Assembly (NCBI RefSeq): GCF_036812735.1
Contig: NZ_CP117523.1
Coordinates: 2,914,001 to 2,978,000 of the forward strand
Direction: 5' to 3'
From: Terrisporobacter glycolicus ATCC 14880 = DSM 1288
GTDB taxonomy: Bacteria > Bacillota > Clostridia > Peptostreptococcales > Peptostreptococcaceae
DNA: 64,000 nucleotides
Of the stretch, positions 44,083-53,461 are shown in pieces (positions within the stretch are counted from its first letter, which is position 1; every line of letters starts with the position of its first letter). Both the position numbers and the translations under genes were made by a program. The notes under the pieces were generated by a model, which had not been told where the DNA came from, did no database searches, and saw only the letters and a list, made by a program, of their open reading frames with translations.

Positions 44083-46005
44083 TTATATAACTCCCATTAT
44101 TTCAAATAATTTTCTAAAATTATTCACTGTCTTATTACTTAAATTTATTGATTTACATTTTACTTTATCATAAAATTCTTTAGCTGCCATGGTTTTATTA
44201 TCAGTATAATTTATACTAAATTTATTCTTATCTTCTTCACTAATAAGAGTTTCTACAAACTCTGCATATTTATAAATATCCTTATCCTTGTTATCGTAAG
44301 TATCATTACAATTCACAAAAAATATATCTTTATTTATTTTTAAATTTAAGTTTTCTACTAATTTGTCACATTCTACAAATCCAGCCTTATCATAATCTAA
44401 TATTACCTTAAAATCACATCCCCAACCAATTAATATTGACACAATTACATTTACATTCCCTGCGCCAACAGCTGGGATAATATATGGCATTTTTTCCTCG
44501 GGCACATTAAAATAATATAGCATTGCCGTATAATACATATAGTCCGTTATGCCTTCTGTTACAATATTTAATTTTCCTCCTTGTGGCCCAATATTAAATC
44601 TTAAATCTGCACCTATAGCTTGAACTAATGGACTTAATGTTTCTCTTTTTGATACACTATTCAATTTATTATCATAAGCAGTATTGTAAATATTTGTATT
44701 ACCTTTTTCATCTTTTTCTATTGCCCTTATATTTATAATATTATTGGAATCTATCATATAAGGTGAGTGTGTGGAATAAACTACTTGATTATTATTTTTA
44801 CATAAATCATAGAATAACCTTAGTAGTTCTCTTTGAGCATTTACATGAAGATATACTCCCGGCTCGTCTAGTAAGTAAATTACATTTGTATCTTTTATAT
44901 TATTTGCTAATATATCTATAAATAAATTCAAATACCATTTAAGCCCATTACTTCTTTCGCTAATATTAGTTGTAATTTCATTTGTTTTCACAAGTATTTT
45001 TATAAAATCATTTTTAAAAGATATTTTAATTTGAACATTTTCTTCACAATAAAATTCATTAAATCTTTTTTGTATATTGTACTTAACTTTTTCTTTTATT
45101 TTATTTCTAAATAGTTCTAATTGATTATCGTCATCATTTTCCATGGCAAGTAAAAATTCCTGTGTATTTATTTCGCTTGCTAATAAAAATTTATATAAAG
45201 CTCCCCTTCTATCTTTTATTTGTTTTTTTACTTCTTCCAATTGATATTCACTTTGCAATTCCTCTTCATTTTTTCTATGATAAAATATGGGTAAAAGTGA
45301 GTATTTTTTTCTTATTTTACTTTTAACAATTTCTAAATGCCTTATAAGAGTATATCTTTTTTCATCATAAATCATATTAGACTTATCATCCATTTGTATA
45401 TTGTCAGAAAAATCATCTTCTTCACTAACACAAATGTAGTCTCCCTCATAAGAATTTAGAATATAGAGTAACTTATTAAGTGTCTTCTTATACTTAATCC
45501 AAACAGTATTATCAATATTTTCCATTATACTAATATATTTAGCTACTTCACTCAAAAATTCACTGTCCATGCTATCATAATAATTTTCATGTAAATACAA
45601 AATCAGTTCACTTTTCAAATAATTAATTGATTTAATTAGCTCTATATCCTCATTAAATAACCTAGAATACCCTCCCTTGAATTCAATTTCCCTATATTTT
45701 GAAAAATAAAAATAAGTAACATCATGTTTAATATCCTTATATTCTTTTAATAGCTCTATTTCATTTTCAGTAAATTTAAGTTCTACAACTAAAGATAACT
45801 CTTCATCTAAAAATCCATTGTTAAACTTATAAAAATCATCTAATATATAGTGACTAAAAGAAATTGCTCCTAGGATTTCAAGCACATTACTTTTACCACT
45901 ATCGTTTTTACCTATTAATGCAGTAACATCATCTTCTAACAATAATGTATTTCTTTGTGTTCCTATTGATTTGTAATTATTTATTATTACACTTGATATC
46001 CTCAT
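44083..46005 (-). CDS. OLD-family ATPase with C-terminal TOPRIM nuclease-like domain
   Basis: The 640-residue protein has an N-terminal ABC-type ATPase with Walker A GKNDSGKS (residues 32-39). A long coiled-coil insert follows, then a Walker B region VIYLLDEPGVYLHVNAQREL and the H-loop YSTHSPYMID. The C-terminus has a TOPRIM-like domain with NIVTEGITDYMYY and VILDYDKAG. This is the OLD (overcoming lysogenization defect) pattern, whose members cut DNA; several act in phage defence with GajB-type helicases, but no partner is here. The start at 46005 is backed by GGGGCGTGAATTG; the longer frame upstream has no family match. It is separated from uraA by a terminator. Confidence 0.8.
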   Translation of the reverse strand: MRISSVIINNYKSIGTQRNTLLLEDDVTALIGKNDSGKSNVLEILGAISFSHYILDDFYKFNNGFLDEELSLVVELKFTENEIELLKEYKDIKHDVTYFYFSKYREIEFKGGYSRLFNEDIELIKSINYLKSELILYLHENYYDSMDSEFLSEVAKYISIMENIDNTVWIKYKKTLNKLLYILNSYEGDYICVSEEDDFSDNIQMDDKSNMIYDEKRYTLIRHLEIVKSKIRKKYSLLPIFYHRKNEEELQSEYQLEEVKKQIKDRRGALYKFLLASEINTQEFLLAMENDDDNQLELFRNKIKEKVKYNIQKRFNEFYCEENVQIKISFKNDFIKILVKTNEITTNISERSNGLKWYLNLFIDILANNIKDTNVIYLLDEPGVYLHVNAQRELLRLFYDLCKNNNQVVYSTHSPYMIDSNNIINIRAIEKDEKGNTNIYNTAYDNKLNSVSKRETLSPLVQAIGADLRFNIGPQGGKLNIVTEGITDYMYYTAMLYYFNVPEEKMPYIIPAVGAGNVNVIVSILIGWGCDFKVILDYDKAGFVECDKLVENLNLKINKDIFFVNCNDTYDNKDKDIYKYAEFVETLISEEDKNKFSINYTDNKTMAAKEFYDKVKCKSINLSNKTVNNFRKLFEIMGVI

Positions 46006-46053
46006 ACAATTCACGCCCCAATTTAATCTTCTATAAATTATATTAATATAAGT

Positions 46054-46096
46054 ATAAAAAAAATCACAAATTATATATAGATATAATTTGTGATTT
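46054..46096 (-). terminator. Terminator after uraA
   Basis: A 15-bp stem AAATCACAAATTATA/TATAATTTGTGATTT, with a T-run on the minus strand, lies before the OLD-like gene. Confidence 0.85.
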
Positions 46097-46115
46097 AGCA
46101 TTAAAATTTATTATT

Positions 46116-47354
46116 TTATGCTGGAAGTTCTTCAATAGTACTTCCATCTTCTTTTTTAAAGTCACTATAATTTATTAATCTGTTAACAATTATACCTACT
46201 AAAGCCGCCAAACTAAGTCCTGTTAGCTTTGCATTGCTAGCTATATTAATACCTATTTCTACTCCTGTAAAGTGTTTTACATAACAAGTAGTAAGGCCAA
46301 TAACTAATATTATTAACATTACCGAAAGATTTCCATTTTCTTTATAACATTTGCTGTCTCTTATAGTTTTTATTCCTATGAAAGTAATCATTGAGAATAA
46401 GTAAATACTAATTCCACCCATAACTGCCGTTGGTATAGATTGCAAAAATGCACCAAACTTACCTACACAAGATATTACTATGGCAAACACTGCAGTAAGT
46501 CTTAATAGTTTAGGATCATAATTTTTAGTTATGGCAAGTAATGCTGTATTCTCACCATAAGTTGTATTTGCTGGTCCACCCATAAACCCTGCAAATAAAG
46601 TTGCTATACCATCTCCTAGTAAGGTTTTATGAAGTCCTGGATCTTCTAAGAAATTCTTGCCAACAACTGCACCATTAGTAGTTATATCTCCAACGTGTTC
46701 CATAAATACAGCTAAAACTACTGGCGCTATAATTATTACCGCTTCTAGTGAAAACTTTGGTGCGGTGAAATTTGGGATAGAAAATAAACTTGCTTGACCT
46801 ACTGCACTAAAGTCTGTTATTCCAACAAGTTTACTTACTACTATACCAACAAATATTGCTATTATCACACTAAATTGTCTAATGCTACCTTTAACAAATT
46901 GATTAATTCCTACTGCCACACCTAAAGTTATAAGTGCCACTAGTATGTTATTCATAGCCATATCTATAGCTGTTGGTATTAAATTTAAACCTATTACTAT
47001 TATCATAGCTCCTGTAACTTGTGGTGGAAAGAATTTTTTAACTTTTTCTGGTCCCACAACTCTTACTATTATTGACATAACTACATATATAAGACCTGCC
47101 ACAATTATACCACCTTGGGCATAAGACAGGTCTCCATTAAAAGACTCTGCAACTTGATTTATTACTGATATAAAAGCAAAACTTGATCCTAAAAATACTG
47201 GTACTTTAAAATCTGTGCACTTATGGAATAATAGTGTTCCAACTCCTGCACAAAATATTGCTACTGATGGATCAAACCCCGTAAGCAGTGGAACTAATAC
47301 GGTAGCTCCAAACATTGCTAACAAATGTTGTATTGATAAAATGGCTTTTTTCAT
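46116..47354 (-). CDS. uraA: Uracil permease (nucleobase:cation symporter 2)
   Basis: The 412-residue protein has about 12-14 membrane helices with the NCS2 motifs QHLLAMFGATVLVPLLTGFDP (helix 1), FLGSSFAFISVI, FMEHVGDITTNGAVVG, and FMGGPANTTYGENTALLAITK. It imports uracil by proton symport. It starts 34 bases after pyrR and so shares the pyrR promoter and PyrR attenuator, the usual pyrR-uraA unit. PyrP is another name. Confidence 0.92.
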   Translation of the reverse strand: MKKAILSIQHLLAMFGATVLVPLLTGFDPSVAIFCAGVGTLLFHKCTDFKVPVFLGSSFAFISVINQVAESFNGDLSYAQGGIIVAGLIYVVMSIIVRVVGPEKVKKFFPPQVTGAMIIVIGLNLIPTAIDMAMNNILVALITLGVAVGINQFVKGSIRQFSVIIAIFVGIVVSKLVGITDFSAVGQASLFSIPNFTAPKFSLEAVIIIAPVVLAVFMEHVGDITTNGAVVGKNFLEDPGLHKTLLGDGIATLFAGFMGGPANTTYGENTALLAITKNYDPKLLRLTAVFAIVISCVGKFGAFLQSIPTAVMGGISIYLFSMITFIGIKTIRDSKCYKENGNLSVMLIILVIGLTTCYVKHFTGVEIGINIASNAKLTGLSLAALVGIIVNRLINYSDFKKEDGSTIEELPA

Positions 47355-47388
47355 TTTTTCCCCCTAAGATTTTAACTATATCGTTGAT

Positions 47389-48092
<704 letters not shown>

Positions 48093-48163
48093 AAGGTATT
48101 TAATTACTATCACCTATTATATATAATTAATAAGTTTTTTTCAAGTATATTTTACATTTTCCG

Positions 48164-49075
48164 TTACTTTATTCTATTAAGTATTTTTTGGAAATATATT
48201 GGTAACTCTGAATTAAATTCTACATATTCATTTTTACTAGGATGAATAAATCCTAATTTCTTAGCATGAAGGGTTTGCCCTTCCACTTTTAATTTGTTAT
48301 TTTTAGGACCATATAAAGGATCTCCTAAAAGTGGATGATTTAACGATGCTGCATGAACTCTAATTTGATGAGTTCTCCCTGTTTCTAATGTAGCTTTTAC
48401 TAAAGTATAATTTTCAAATCTTTCGATTACTTCAAAATGAGTTACCGCTCTTCTACCATCTTTAACTATAGCCATTTTTAATCTATCTTTCGGATTTCTT
48501 CCAAGAGGCTTGTCTACCGTTATTTTATCTTCTTTAAGTACACCATGACAAACAAATTCATACTCTCTAGTTATTGAGTGATCTTTCAATTGATTCGCTA
48601 AGTAATTATGTGCATTATTATTTTTTGCAATCATCAAAAGCCCAGAAGTATCTTTGTCAATTCTATGGACTATACCTGGTCTAATTACACCATTTATAGA
48701 TGATAAATTATCTTTACAGTGATATAAAATTGCATTTACTAAAGTATTATCATAGTTTCCTGGCGCAGGATGAACAACCATATTTTGCGGCTTATTCACT
48801 ATTAATAAATCATTATCTTCATATACTATATCTATGGGAATATTTTGTGGAGTAATTTCCAATAATTTTGGTGCTGGGATTTCAATTACTATTTTATCTT
48901 CTTCTTTGACTAAGTATTTTGCTTTTTCGATTTTATCATTAACTTTGACTTTTTTGTCTTTAATAATTTTTTGTATATAACTTCTAGACATATCTCCTAG
49001 CTGATTTGATAAATATACGTCTAATCTTTCTCCTTCTTCTTCTTCAAGAACTAAGAATTCTCTTATTTCATCCAT
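48164..49075 (-). CDS. rluD: 23S rRNA pseudouridine synthase RluD-type
   Basis: The 303-residue protein has an N-terminal S4 RNA-binding domain (ERLDVYLSNQLGDMSRSYIQ), then the catalytic domain with VVHPAPGNYDNTLVNA and GIVHRIDKDTSGLLMIAKNN. The catalytic Asp sits in that HRxDxxTSG motif, with GRTHQIRVHAASLNHPLLGD later. It makes pseudouridines in helix 69 of 23S rRNA. Its start overlaps the lspA stop by one base (TAATG), typical of translational coupling. RluD specificity is inferred from context and similarity; a related RluA-type site is possible. Confidence 0.9.
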   Translation of the reverse strand: MDEIREFLVLEEEEGERLDVYLSNQLGDMSRSYIQKIIKDKKVKVNDKIEKAKYLVKEEDKIVIEIPAPKLLEITPQNIPIDIVYEDNDLLIVNKPQNMVVHPAPGNYDNTLVNAILYHCKDNLSSINGVIRPGIVHRIDKDTSGLLMIAKNNNAHNYLANQLKDHSITREYEFVCHGVLKEDKITVDKPLGRNPKDRLKMAIVKDGRRAVTHFEVIERFENYTLVKATLETGRTHQIRVHAASLNHPLLGDPLYGPKNNKLKVEGQTLHAKKLGFIHPSKNEYVEFNSELPIYFQKILNRIK

Positions 49076-49527
49076 TATTTCACCTGCTTCTCATCTTCTT
49101 CACTTGTAATTATATATATACATAGTAGTATTGTCCCTACTACTACAAAACAATCTGCTAAGTTAAATACATAGTTCCATATTATACGAAAATCTAAATA
49201 ATCAATTACATATCCTAATCTAACTCTATCAACTAAATTTCCTATGGCACCTGATATTACTAGCAGTATTCCTATTTTACCAAGATTATTCACTTTTTTA
49301 GTATGTAAGTAATAAAGACCATAACAAGAGGCAATTGCTGCAACAAATATAAAAATAGTTTGATTATTTTGTAGCATACCAAAGGCTGCTCCCCTATTCT
49401 CCACATAAGTTAAATTAAAAATATTATTTATAACAGAAATACTTCCTATTCCTTTTAAATAATTTAATGCCCAATATTTTATTATTTGATCTAATCCAAT
49501 TAATATAACTACAATAAGTTCATACAT
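49075..49527 (-). CDS. lspA: Lipoprotein signal peptidase
   Basis: LspA cleaves signal peptides from lipoproteins in the membrane. The 150-residue protein has four membrane helices and the family motifs LTYVENRGAAFGML (about residues 45-58), GAIGNLVDRVRLGYVIDYL and FNLADCFVVVG, which contain the two catalytic aspartates. The ATG at 49527 lies 9 bases after AGGAGG; a TTG seven codons upstream contains the ribosome site and is not the start. It is coupled to rluD. Confidence 0.95.
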   Translation of the reverse strand: MYELIVVILIGLDQIIKYWALNYLKGIGSISVINNIFNLTYVENRGAAFGMLQNNQTIFIFVAAIASCYGLYYLHTKKVNNLGKIGILLVISGAIGNLVDRVRLGYVIDYLDFRIIWNYVFNLADCFVVVGTILLCIYIITSEEDEKQVK

Positions 49528-49568
49528 TTTCAAAATCCTCCTAAACAAGTCCTATCTTATTATTATAC

Positions 49569-49614
49569 AAAAAAAGCATCTTTAAAGAAACAAATTTCTA
49601 AAAGATACTTTTTT
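49569..49614 (-). terminator. Terminator after the polysaccharide deacetylase gene
   Basis: A 13-bp stem with one mismatch (AAAAAGCATCTTT/AAAGATACTTTTT) ends in a T-run on the minus strand. Confidence 0.75.
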
Positions 49615-49628
49615 ATATTGTATATTGT

Positions 49629-50405
49629 TTAATTAGGAACTTTTTCATTGTTTGTATTTTTTTCTAAATGCTCTATTAATTCTGAAATTGTAACAAACTT
49701 ATATCCCTTTTCCAATAAATCTGGAATTATTATATCTAAAGCTTCTATTGTTTGAGACTTAGAATTTCTTATTTTATTATAGTCATGTAACAATATTATA
49801 CAACCATTTTGTATACCACTTTCTATAGATTTTACAATAGAACCAACTCCTGGACTTTCCCAATCTCTAGCATCTACATAAGACCAAAGCACTATATTCA
49901 TATCTTTCTCTTTTATTATTTTGCACATATCTTTACTTATAGCTCTATATGGTGGCCTAAACGTTTTTGGATATATTCCTGTTACAGATTTAACTGCACT
50001 TTGGGTGTCTCCAATTTCCTTTTTTATTCTGTTGTATCCATTTTTTGATACATTTATATGTGTATAAGTATGATTACCTATTTCATGACCTTCTTCATAT
50101 TCTCTTTTTATTATTTTTTTATTGTATTGAACTTTTTCTCCTATAACATAGAATGTTGCCTTAACATTGTATTTTTTCAAAATATCTAATATTTGCGGTG
50201 TGAAATCTTCATCAGGACCATCATCAAATGTCAATGCAAGAAGTTTCTCGTTTGTATTGCCACATTTAATTATTAAATCTTCATAATCAAGTTTTGAAGC
50301 ATTTTCAAATATTCCTGTTTCTATATCTTTATTAGATATATTTCTAATACTTATACCTATTAAAACTATTGCACCTAAAATTAATGCATAAATAGTCTTT
50401 CTCAT
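49629..50405 (-). CDS. Polysaccharide deacetylase, NodB family
   Basis: The 258-residue protein has an N-terminal membrane helix or signal anchor (TIYALILGAIVLIGISI), then a NodB domain with LALTFDDGPDEDFTPQILDI. The metal-binding HEIGNHTYTHINVSKN (two His), RPPYRAI and IILLHDYN at the end are all present, so a functional metal-dependent deacetylase is expected. It probably acts on peptidoglycan or N-acetylated glycans outside the cell. The ATG follows AAGGAGTGCTTCAT. Specific substrate is unknown; a sporulation cortex role as in PdaA cannot be told from sequence. Confidence 0.85.
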   Translation of the reverse strand: MRKTIYALILGAIVLIGISIRNISNKDIETGIFENASKLDYEDLIIKCGNTNEKLLALTFDDGPDEDFTPQILDILKKYNVKATFYVIGEKVQYNKKIIKREYEEGHEIGNHTYTHINVSKNGYNRIKKEIGDTQSAVKSVTGIYPKTFRPPYRAISKDMCKIIKEKDMNIVLWSYVDARDWESPGVGSIVKSIESGIQNGCIILLHDYNKIRNSKSQTIEALDIIIPDLLEKGYKFVTISELIEHLEKNTNNEKVPN

Positions 50406-50426
50406 ATGAAGCACTCCTTACTTATT

Positions 50427-50918
50427 TTATTCAGTTTCTCCATCCAAACCATTTTTGTTTAAATCAGTTAAATCTTTAATATACTCACTATAATACATAT
50501 TATCGTATGAATTAAGTGGATTTTTATCCATATGTTCATTTTCATCTGGTGGAGTAATAATTTCTTTTGCGCAAGAAGAACAAAGAGTCGTTTCTGGTAT
50601 TATATCTAACCTTTCCTGTTCTATCTTTTTGTGACAATTTGTACAAATACCATAGCTGCCATCAGAAAGTTTCCCTAAAGCTTCATTTATTTCATTTAAA
50701 ACATATTTTTCATGATTTATTAGACTATTATCCATATCATGCATATATACATCTGTACCTATATCTCCTATATGATTATCTACACTGGATAATTCTCCAC
50801 TACTGTATTTTTCACTAGTATGCTTAGTTGTATTTCCAAATAGAGTATTGTCTTCCATTTCCTTTATGGTCTTTTTTACTTGATCTTTTTCATTTTCTAG
50901 TTTTTTTCTGTAGTCCAT
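50427..50918 (-). CDS. TraR/DksA-type C4 zinc finger protein (YteA-like)
   Basis: The 163-residue acidic protein has an N-terminal helical hairpin (KKLENEKDQVKKTIKEMEDN) and a C4 zinc finger CTNCHKK ... CSSC (about residues 96-120). This DksA/TraR-like fold is found in Firmicutes YteA proteins. E. coli DksA binds the RNA polymerase secondary channel, but YteA-type proteins have no proven role in Firmicutes. A linker (ITPPDENEHMDKNPL) and tail follow. It follows the DUF5665 gene by 15 bases. Confidence 0.82.
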   Translation of the reverse strand: MDYRKKLENEKDQVKKTIKEMEDNTLFGNTTKHTSEKYSSGELSSVDNHIGDIGTDVYMHDMDNSLINHEKYVLNEINEALGKLSDGSYGICTNCHKKIEQERLDIIPETTLCSSCAKEIITPPDENEHMDKNPLNSYDNMYYSEYIKDLTDLNKNGLDGETE

Positions 50919-50933
50919 AATATCACCTCATTT

Positions 50934-51416
50934 TTATCTATATTCTTGTACTATGTTTAATAATTTTGCTATGTATCTTCCAATAATAGGCAAATCAACC
51001 CAACTAAATAGCATGGCAAGTACTATAGCTGTAAGAACTGTAAATCCAATTGCTTGTCCAAATCCCTTTCCTACACCAGCAATAAAATTAATAATAAATA
51101 ATCGCCTTTTACTATCTGTCAAATACATATAGTCTCTAATTCTGCTTCTTTCGATTATTAGTATTAGTTTTTCTAAATATCTTTTAATGATACCTAATTC
51201 TTTTTGTGAATCGTCACTTAGATACATTCCATTGATAAGTCTATCAATATCTTCAATACTTACATATTCCTCAGTATTTTTTTTACATTTTTCTGTATAG
51301 GAGGCTTCTACAGCCTTATCTATATCTAAATAGTTTTCATCTTCAACATTGAAATTTTCTTTTTTATTTTTATAATTTTCAAGATTTTCTGCAGATATAC
51401 GAGTTTTAAACTTCAT
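50934..51416 (-). CDS. DUF5665 domain membrane protein
   Basis: The 160-residue protein has a charged N-terminal half and a C-terminal membrane segment region with FIAGVGKGFGQAIGFTVLTA and LPIIGRYIAKLLNIVQEY, the DUF5665 pattern. Function is unknown. It precedes a DksA/TraR-type gene. The ribosome site is moderate (AAAAGGATGTGGAAT) ahead of the ATG. Confidence 0.65.
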   Translation of the reverse strand: MKFKTRISAENLENYKNKKENFNVEDENYLDIDKAVEASYTEKCKKNTEEYVSIEDIDRLINGMYLSDDSQKELGIIKRYLEKLILIIERSRIRDYMYLTDSKRRLFIINFIAGVGKGFGQAIGFTVLTAIVLAMLFSWVDLPIIGRYIAKLLNIVQEYR

Positions 51417-51483
51417 TATTCCACATCCTTTTATATTTTCATAACATCAAATTTAGTATATGAAGAAAACTTTTAAAAATACA

Positions 51484-51520
51484 AAACAAAGACTAAGTAA
51501 TTTTCATTTTCTTAGTCTTT
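51484..51520 (-). terminator. Hairpin between mtnN and the DUF5665 gene
   Basis: The stem AAAGACTAAG/CTTAGTCTTT (10 bp) is the second of two hairpins in this gap. It lacks a long T-run (TTTGTTTTGTA) and lies about 70 bases before the DUF5665 start. Confidence 0.55.
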
Positions 51521-51556
51521 CCCTTTTCATTATTAATTATTTCTTTTTTCTATTAG

Positions 51557-51590
51557 AATAAAAAAAGGAAGCCAAATTAGCTTCCTTTTC
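51557..51590 (-). terminator. Terminator after mtnN
   Basis: AAAAGGAAGC/GCTTCCTTTT 10-bp stem, a 7-base loop, and TTTTTTT on the minus strand. Confidence 0.8.
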
Positions 51591-51592
51591 TG

Positions 51593-52297
51593 CTATAATG
51601 CTCTTAGCATTTTTAGTACTATATCTTTTGAATTTTCAGCAGCTTCTATAACAAATTCATCATATGTTACATTAGCACTTCCATCAGCTTTATCTGACAT
51701 GGCTCTTATTATTACAAATGGAATATTATTTAAGTAACACGCATGAGCAATTGCAGCTCCTTCCATTTCTCCACAATAAGCATTAAAATCATTTTCTAGT
51801 TCTTCTTTTAATTCTTTAGAAGATATAAATATATCTCCTGTTGCAACTCTACCTTTAACTATTTTAAACTCTTTATCTTTTACTTGATCAAGAGAAGATT
51901 CATATGCAGCATTTATAAGTCTTTCATCTGCTATAAATATGGAATTATCCATTTGTGGTATTTGTCCTTTTTTGTAACCAAAAGCTCTAGCATCCACATC
52001 GTATTGTATTGCTTCTGTTGATATTACTATATCATTTACATCTAGTGATGAGTGTATAGCCCCTGCTACGCCCGTATTAACTATGGCATTTACATCAAAT
52101 TCACTTATTAATATTTGAGCACATAATGCAGAGTTTACTTTTCCTATTCCACATTGTACCAATACGATTTCTTTATCTTCTAGCTTTCCTTCATAAAATG
52201 TTAAACTTGCTTTATTAACAGTTTTTTCTATGTTCATTAAACTTCTTAGAGTTGTTACCTCTAATTCCATAGCCCCGATTATTCCTACTTTTTTCAT
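51593..52297 (-). CDS. mtnN: 5'-methylthioadenosine / S-adenosylhomocysteine nucleosidase
   Basis: The 234-residue enzyme cleaves adenine from methylthioadenosine and S-adenosylhomocysteine for methionine salvage and the activated methyl cycle. It has MKKVGIIGAMELEV at the start, VNTGVAGAIHSSLDVNDIVIS, the MEGAAIAH motif with the substrate-binding Glu, and IIRAMSDKADGSA with the catalytic Asp. The ATG at 52297 follows AGGAGGACAT; the long upstream extension is rejected. A terminator follows. Confidence 0.95.
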   Translation of the reverse strand: MKKVGIIGAMELEVTTLRSLMNIEKTVNKASLTFYEGKLEDKEIVLVQCGIGKVNSALCAQILISEFDVNAIVNTGVAGAIHSSLDVNDIVISTEAIQYDVDARAFGYKKGQIPQMDNSIFIADERLINAAYESSLDQVKDKEFKIVKGRVATGDIFISSKELKEELENDFNAYCGEMEGAAIAHACYLNNIPFVIIRAMSDKADGSANVTYDEFVIEAAENSKDIVLKMLRAL

Positions 52298-52344
52298 ATG
52301 TCCTCCTAATTTACGTACATTTTTAATAATAAGAATTTTATTAT

Positions 52345-52373
52345 TAAAAAACCGTTCTAATAAATTAGAACGG
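52345..52373 (-). terminator. Terminator after the degV/fakB gene
   Basis: CCGTTCTAAT/ATTAGAACGG 10-bp stem with TTTTTT on the minus strand. Confidence 0.85.
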
Positions 52374-52430
52374 ATATTTTCAATATATTTAATAATATGT
52401 TTTATATAAAAATTTGTCAAGAAGCTAAAT

Positions 52431-53276
52431 CTATATAACTGCCACCAATACTGCACCTTCTGATGTATAAACACCCATAGATGGACCTATTTCCATTACA
52501 AAAACTTCTTTAAAGTCATGATAATTTTCTAATACTTCTTTTACTTTCATAGCTCTTTCTGGGCAATTTGCGTGACCTATAGCTAGTTTAGTTCCACTTG
52601 TTTTGTTAACATTATTTTTTATATAATCTATAACTTTATTTATTGAGTTTTTATCTCCTCTAGCTTTATCTATAGGCTTAACTAAACCATCAGTAACATG
52701 AACAATGGCTTTCAAGTTTAAAGCTCCTATTATTTTTCCTGCTAGAGCATTTATTCTTCCACCCTTTATTGCATTTTCTAAGGTGTGTAAAGCTCCATAA
52801 AATACTAATTCATATTTTAATTTTTCAATAGCGTTTACTATTTCATCCATATTTTTATCTTCATCTATCATATTTGCGATTTTTGATACTAATAATGCTT
52901 GACCGATTGATCCCGTAGTAGAATCGATTATCTCTATTCTCTTTTTACTTCCGTTTTCTTCCTCATACATATTCTTTGCAAGTACTGCACTATTATAGAT
53001 TCCTGATAATTTGCTTGTTAAACATAATACTATAATGTTGTCTTCCTCACAATCAAATGCATCTAAGAATTGATTAGGAGATGGACATGATGTTTTTGGT
53101 AATTCACTATAGTCTTTCATCATTTCATAAAATTGTGGTATAGTTATATCTGTTCTTGTTGAGTAACTTTTATCTCCAAAAGCAACCATTACATCCACTA
53201 TTTCAACTTTACTACTCTCTATAATTGCCTTAGAAAGATCACAACTACCATCTGTTATTAATTTAATATTTTTCAT
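52431..53276 (-). CDS. DegV family protein, probable FakB fatty acid-binding subunit
   Basis: The 281-residue protein matches DegV/FakB. It starts MKNIKLITDGSCDLSKAIIE, has LPKTSCPSPNQFLDAF (the fatty acid head-group Thr-Ser site), VLCLTSKLSGIYNSAVLAKN, IEIIDSTTGSIGQALLV, and a GRINALAGKIIGALNLKAIV lid. FakB presents a bound fatty acid to FakA (19266). It has its own SigA promoter (53339-53367) and a TetR operator right after the promoter. The symbol is left open, since several DegV paralogues occur per genome. Confidence 0.87.
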   Translation of the reverse strand: MKNIKLITDGSCDLSKAIIESSKVEIVDVMVAFGDKSYSTRTDITIPQFYEMMKDYSELPKTSCPSPNQFLDAFDCEEDNIIVLCLTSKLSGIYNSAVLAKNMYEEENGSKKRIEIIDSTTGSIGQALLVSKIANMIDEDKNMDEIVNAIEKLKYELVFYGALHTLENAIKGGRINALAGKIIGALNLKAIVHVTDGLVKPIDKARGDKNSINKVIDYIKNNVNKTSGTKLAIGHANCPERAMKVKEVLENYHDFKEVFVMEIGPSMGVYTSEGAVLVAVI

Positions 53277-53311
53277 TCAAAAATACCTCTCCTTAAATAT
53301 AGTACATCAAA

Positions 53312-53327
53312 TCGGTCAACTGACCGA
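53312..53327. promoter_or_regulatory. TetR operator, palindrome TCGGTCA-AC-TGACCGA
   Basis: Perfect 7-base inverted half-sites flank a 2-base centre. The site begins about 12 bases downstream of the degV -10 box, in the initially transcribed region, and 71 bases from the nearest edge of the tetR promoter. The half-site resembles common TetR operators. I infer it is bound by the adjacent TetR protein and represses degV. Confidence 0.7.
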
Positions 53328-53338
53328 GCAATAAGTAT

Positions 53339-53367
53339 ATTCTATCTTTTATAAGGATTTTTGTCAA
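53339..53367 (-). promoter_or_regulatory. SigA promoter of the degV/fakB gene
   Basis: TTGACA (53362-53367) and TAGAAT (53339-53344) on the minus strand have a 17-base spacer. The TetR operator lies just downstream. Confidence 0.75.
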
Positions 53368-53397
53368 TATTTATAGAATGAAAATGTTTTTTGTAGT

Positions 53398-53426
53398 TTG
53401 ACAATATTTTTTTGTAACATTATAAT
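53398..53426 (+). promoter_or_regulatory. SigA promoter of tetR
   Basis: A perfect consensus TTGACA (53398) and TATAAT (53421) with a 17-base spacer, about 35 bases before the tetR start. Confidence 0.85.
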
Positions 53427-53461
53427 AGGTGTAGATAAGTAAAGTTAGGAAGGTTTATAAT

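Noticed and set aside
46006-46101. N-terminal extension of the OLD-like protein
   Set aside because: It overlaps the uraA terminator and adds no known domain; the ATG at 46005 begins the conserved ATPase fold.
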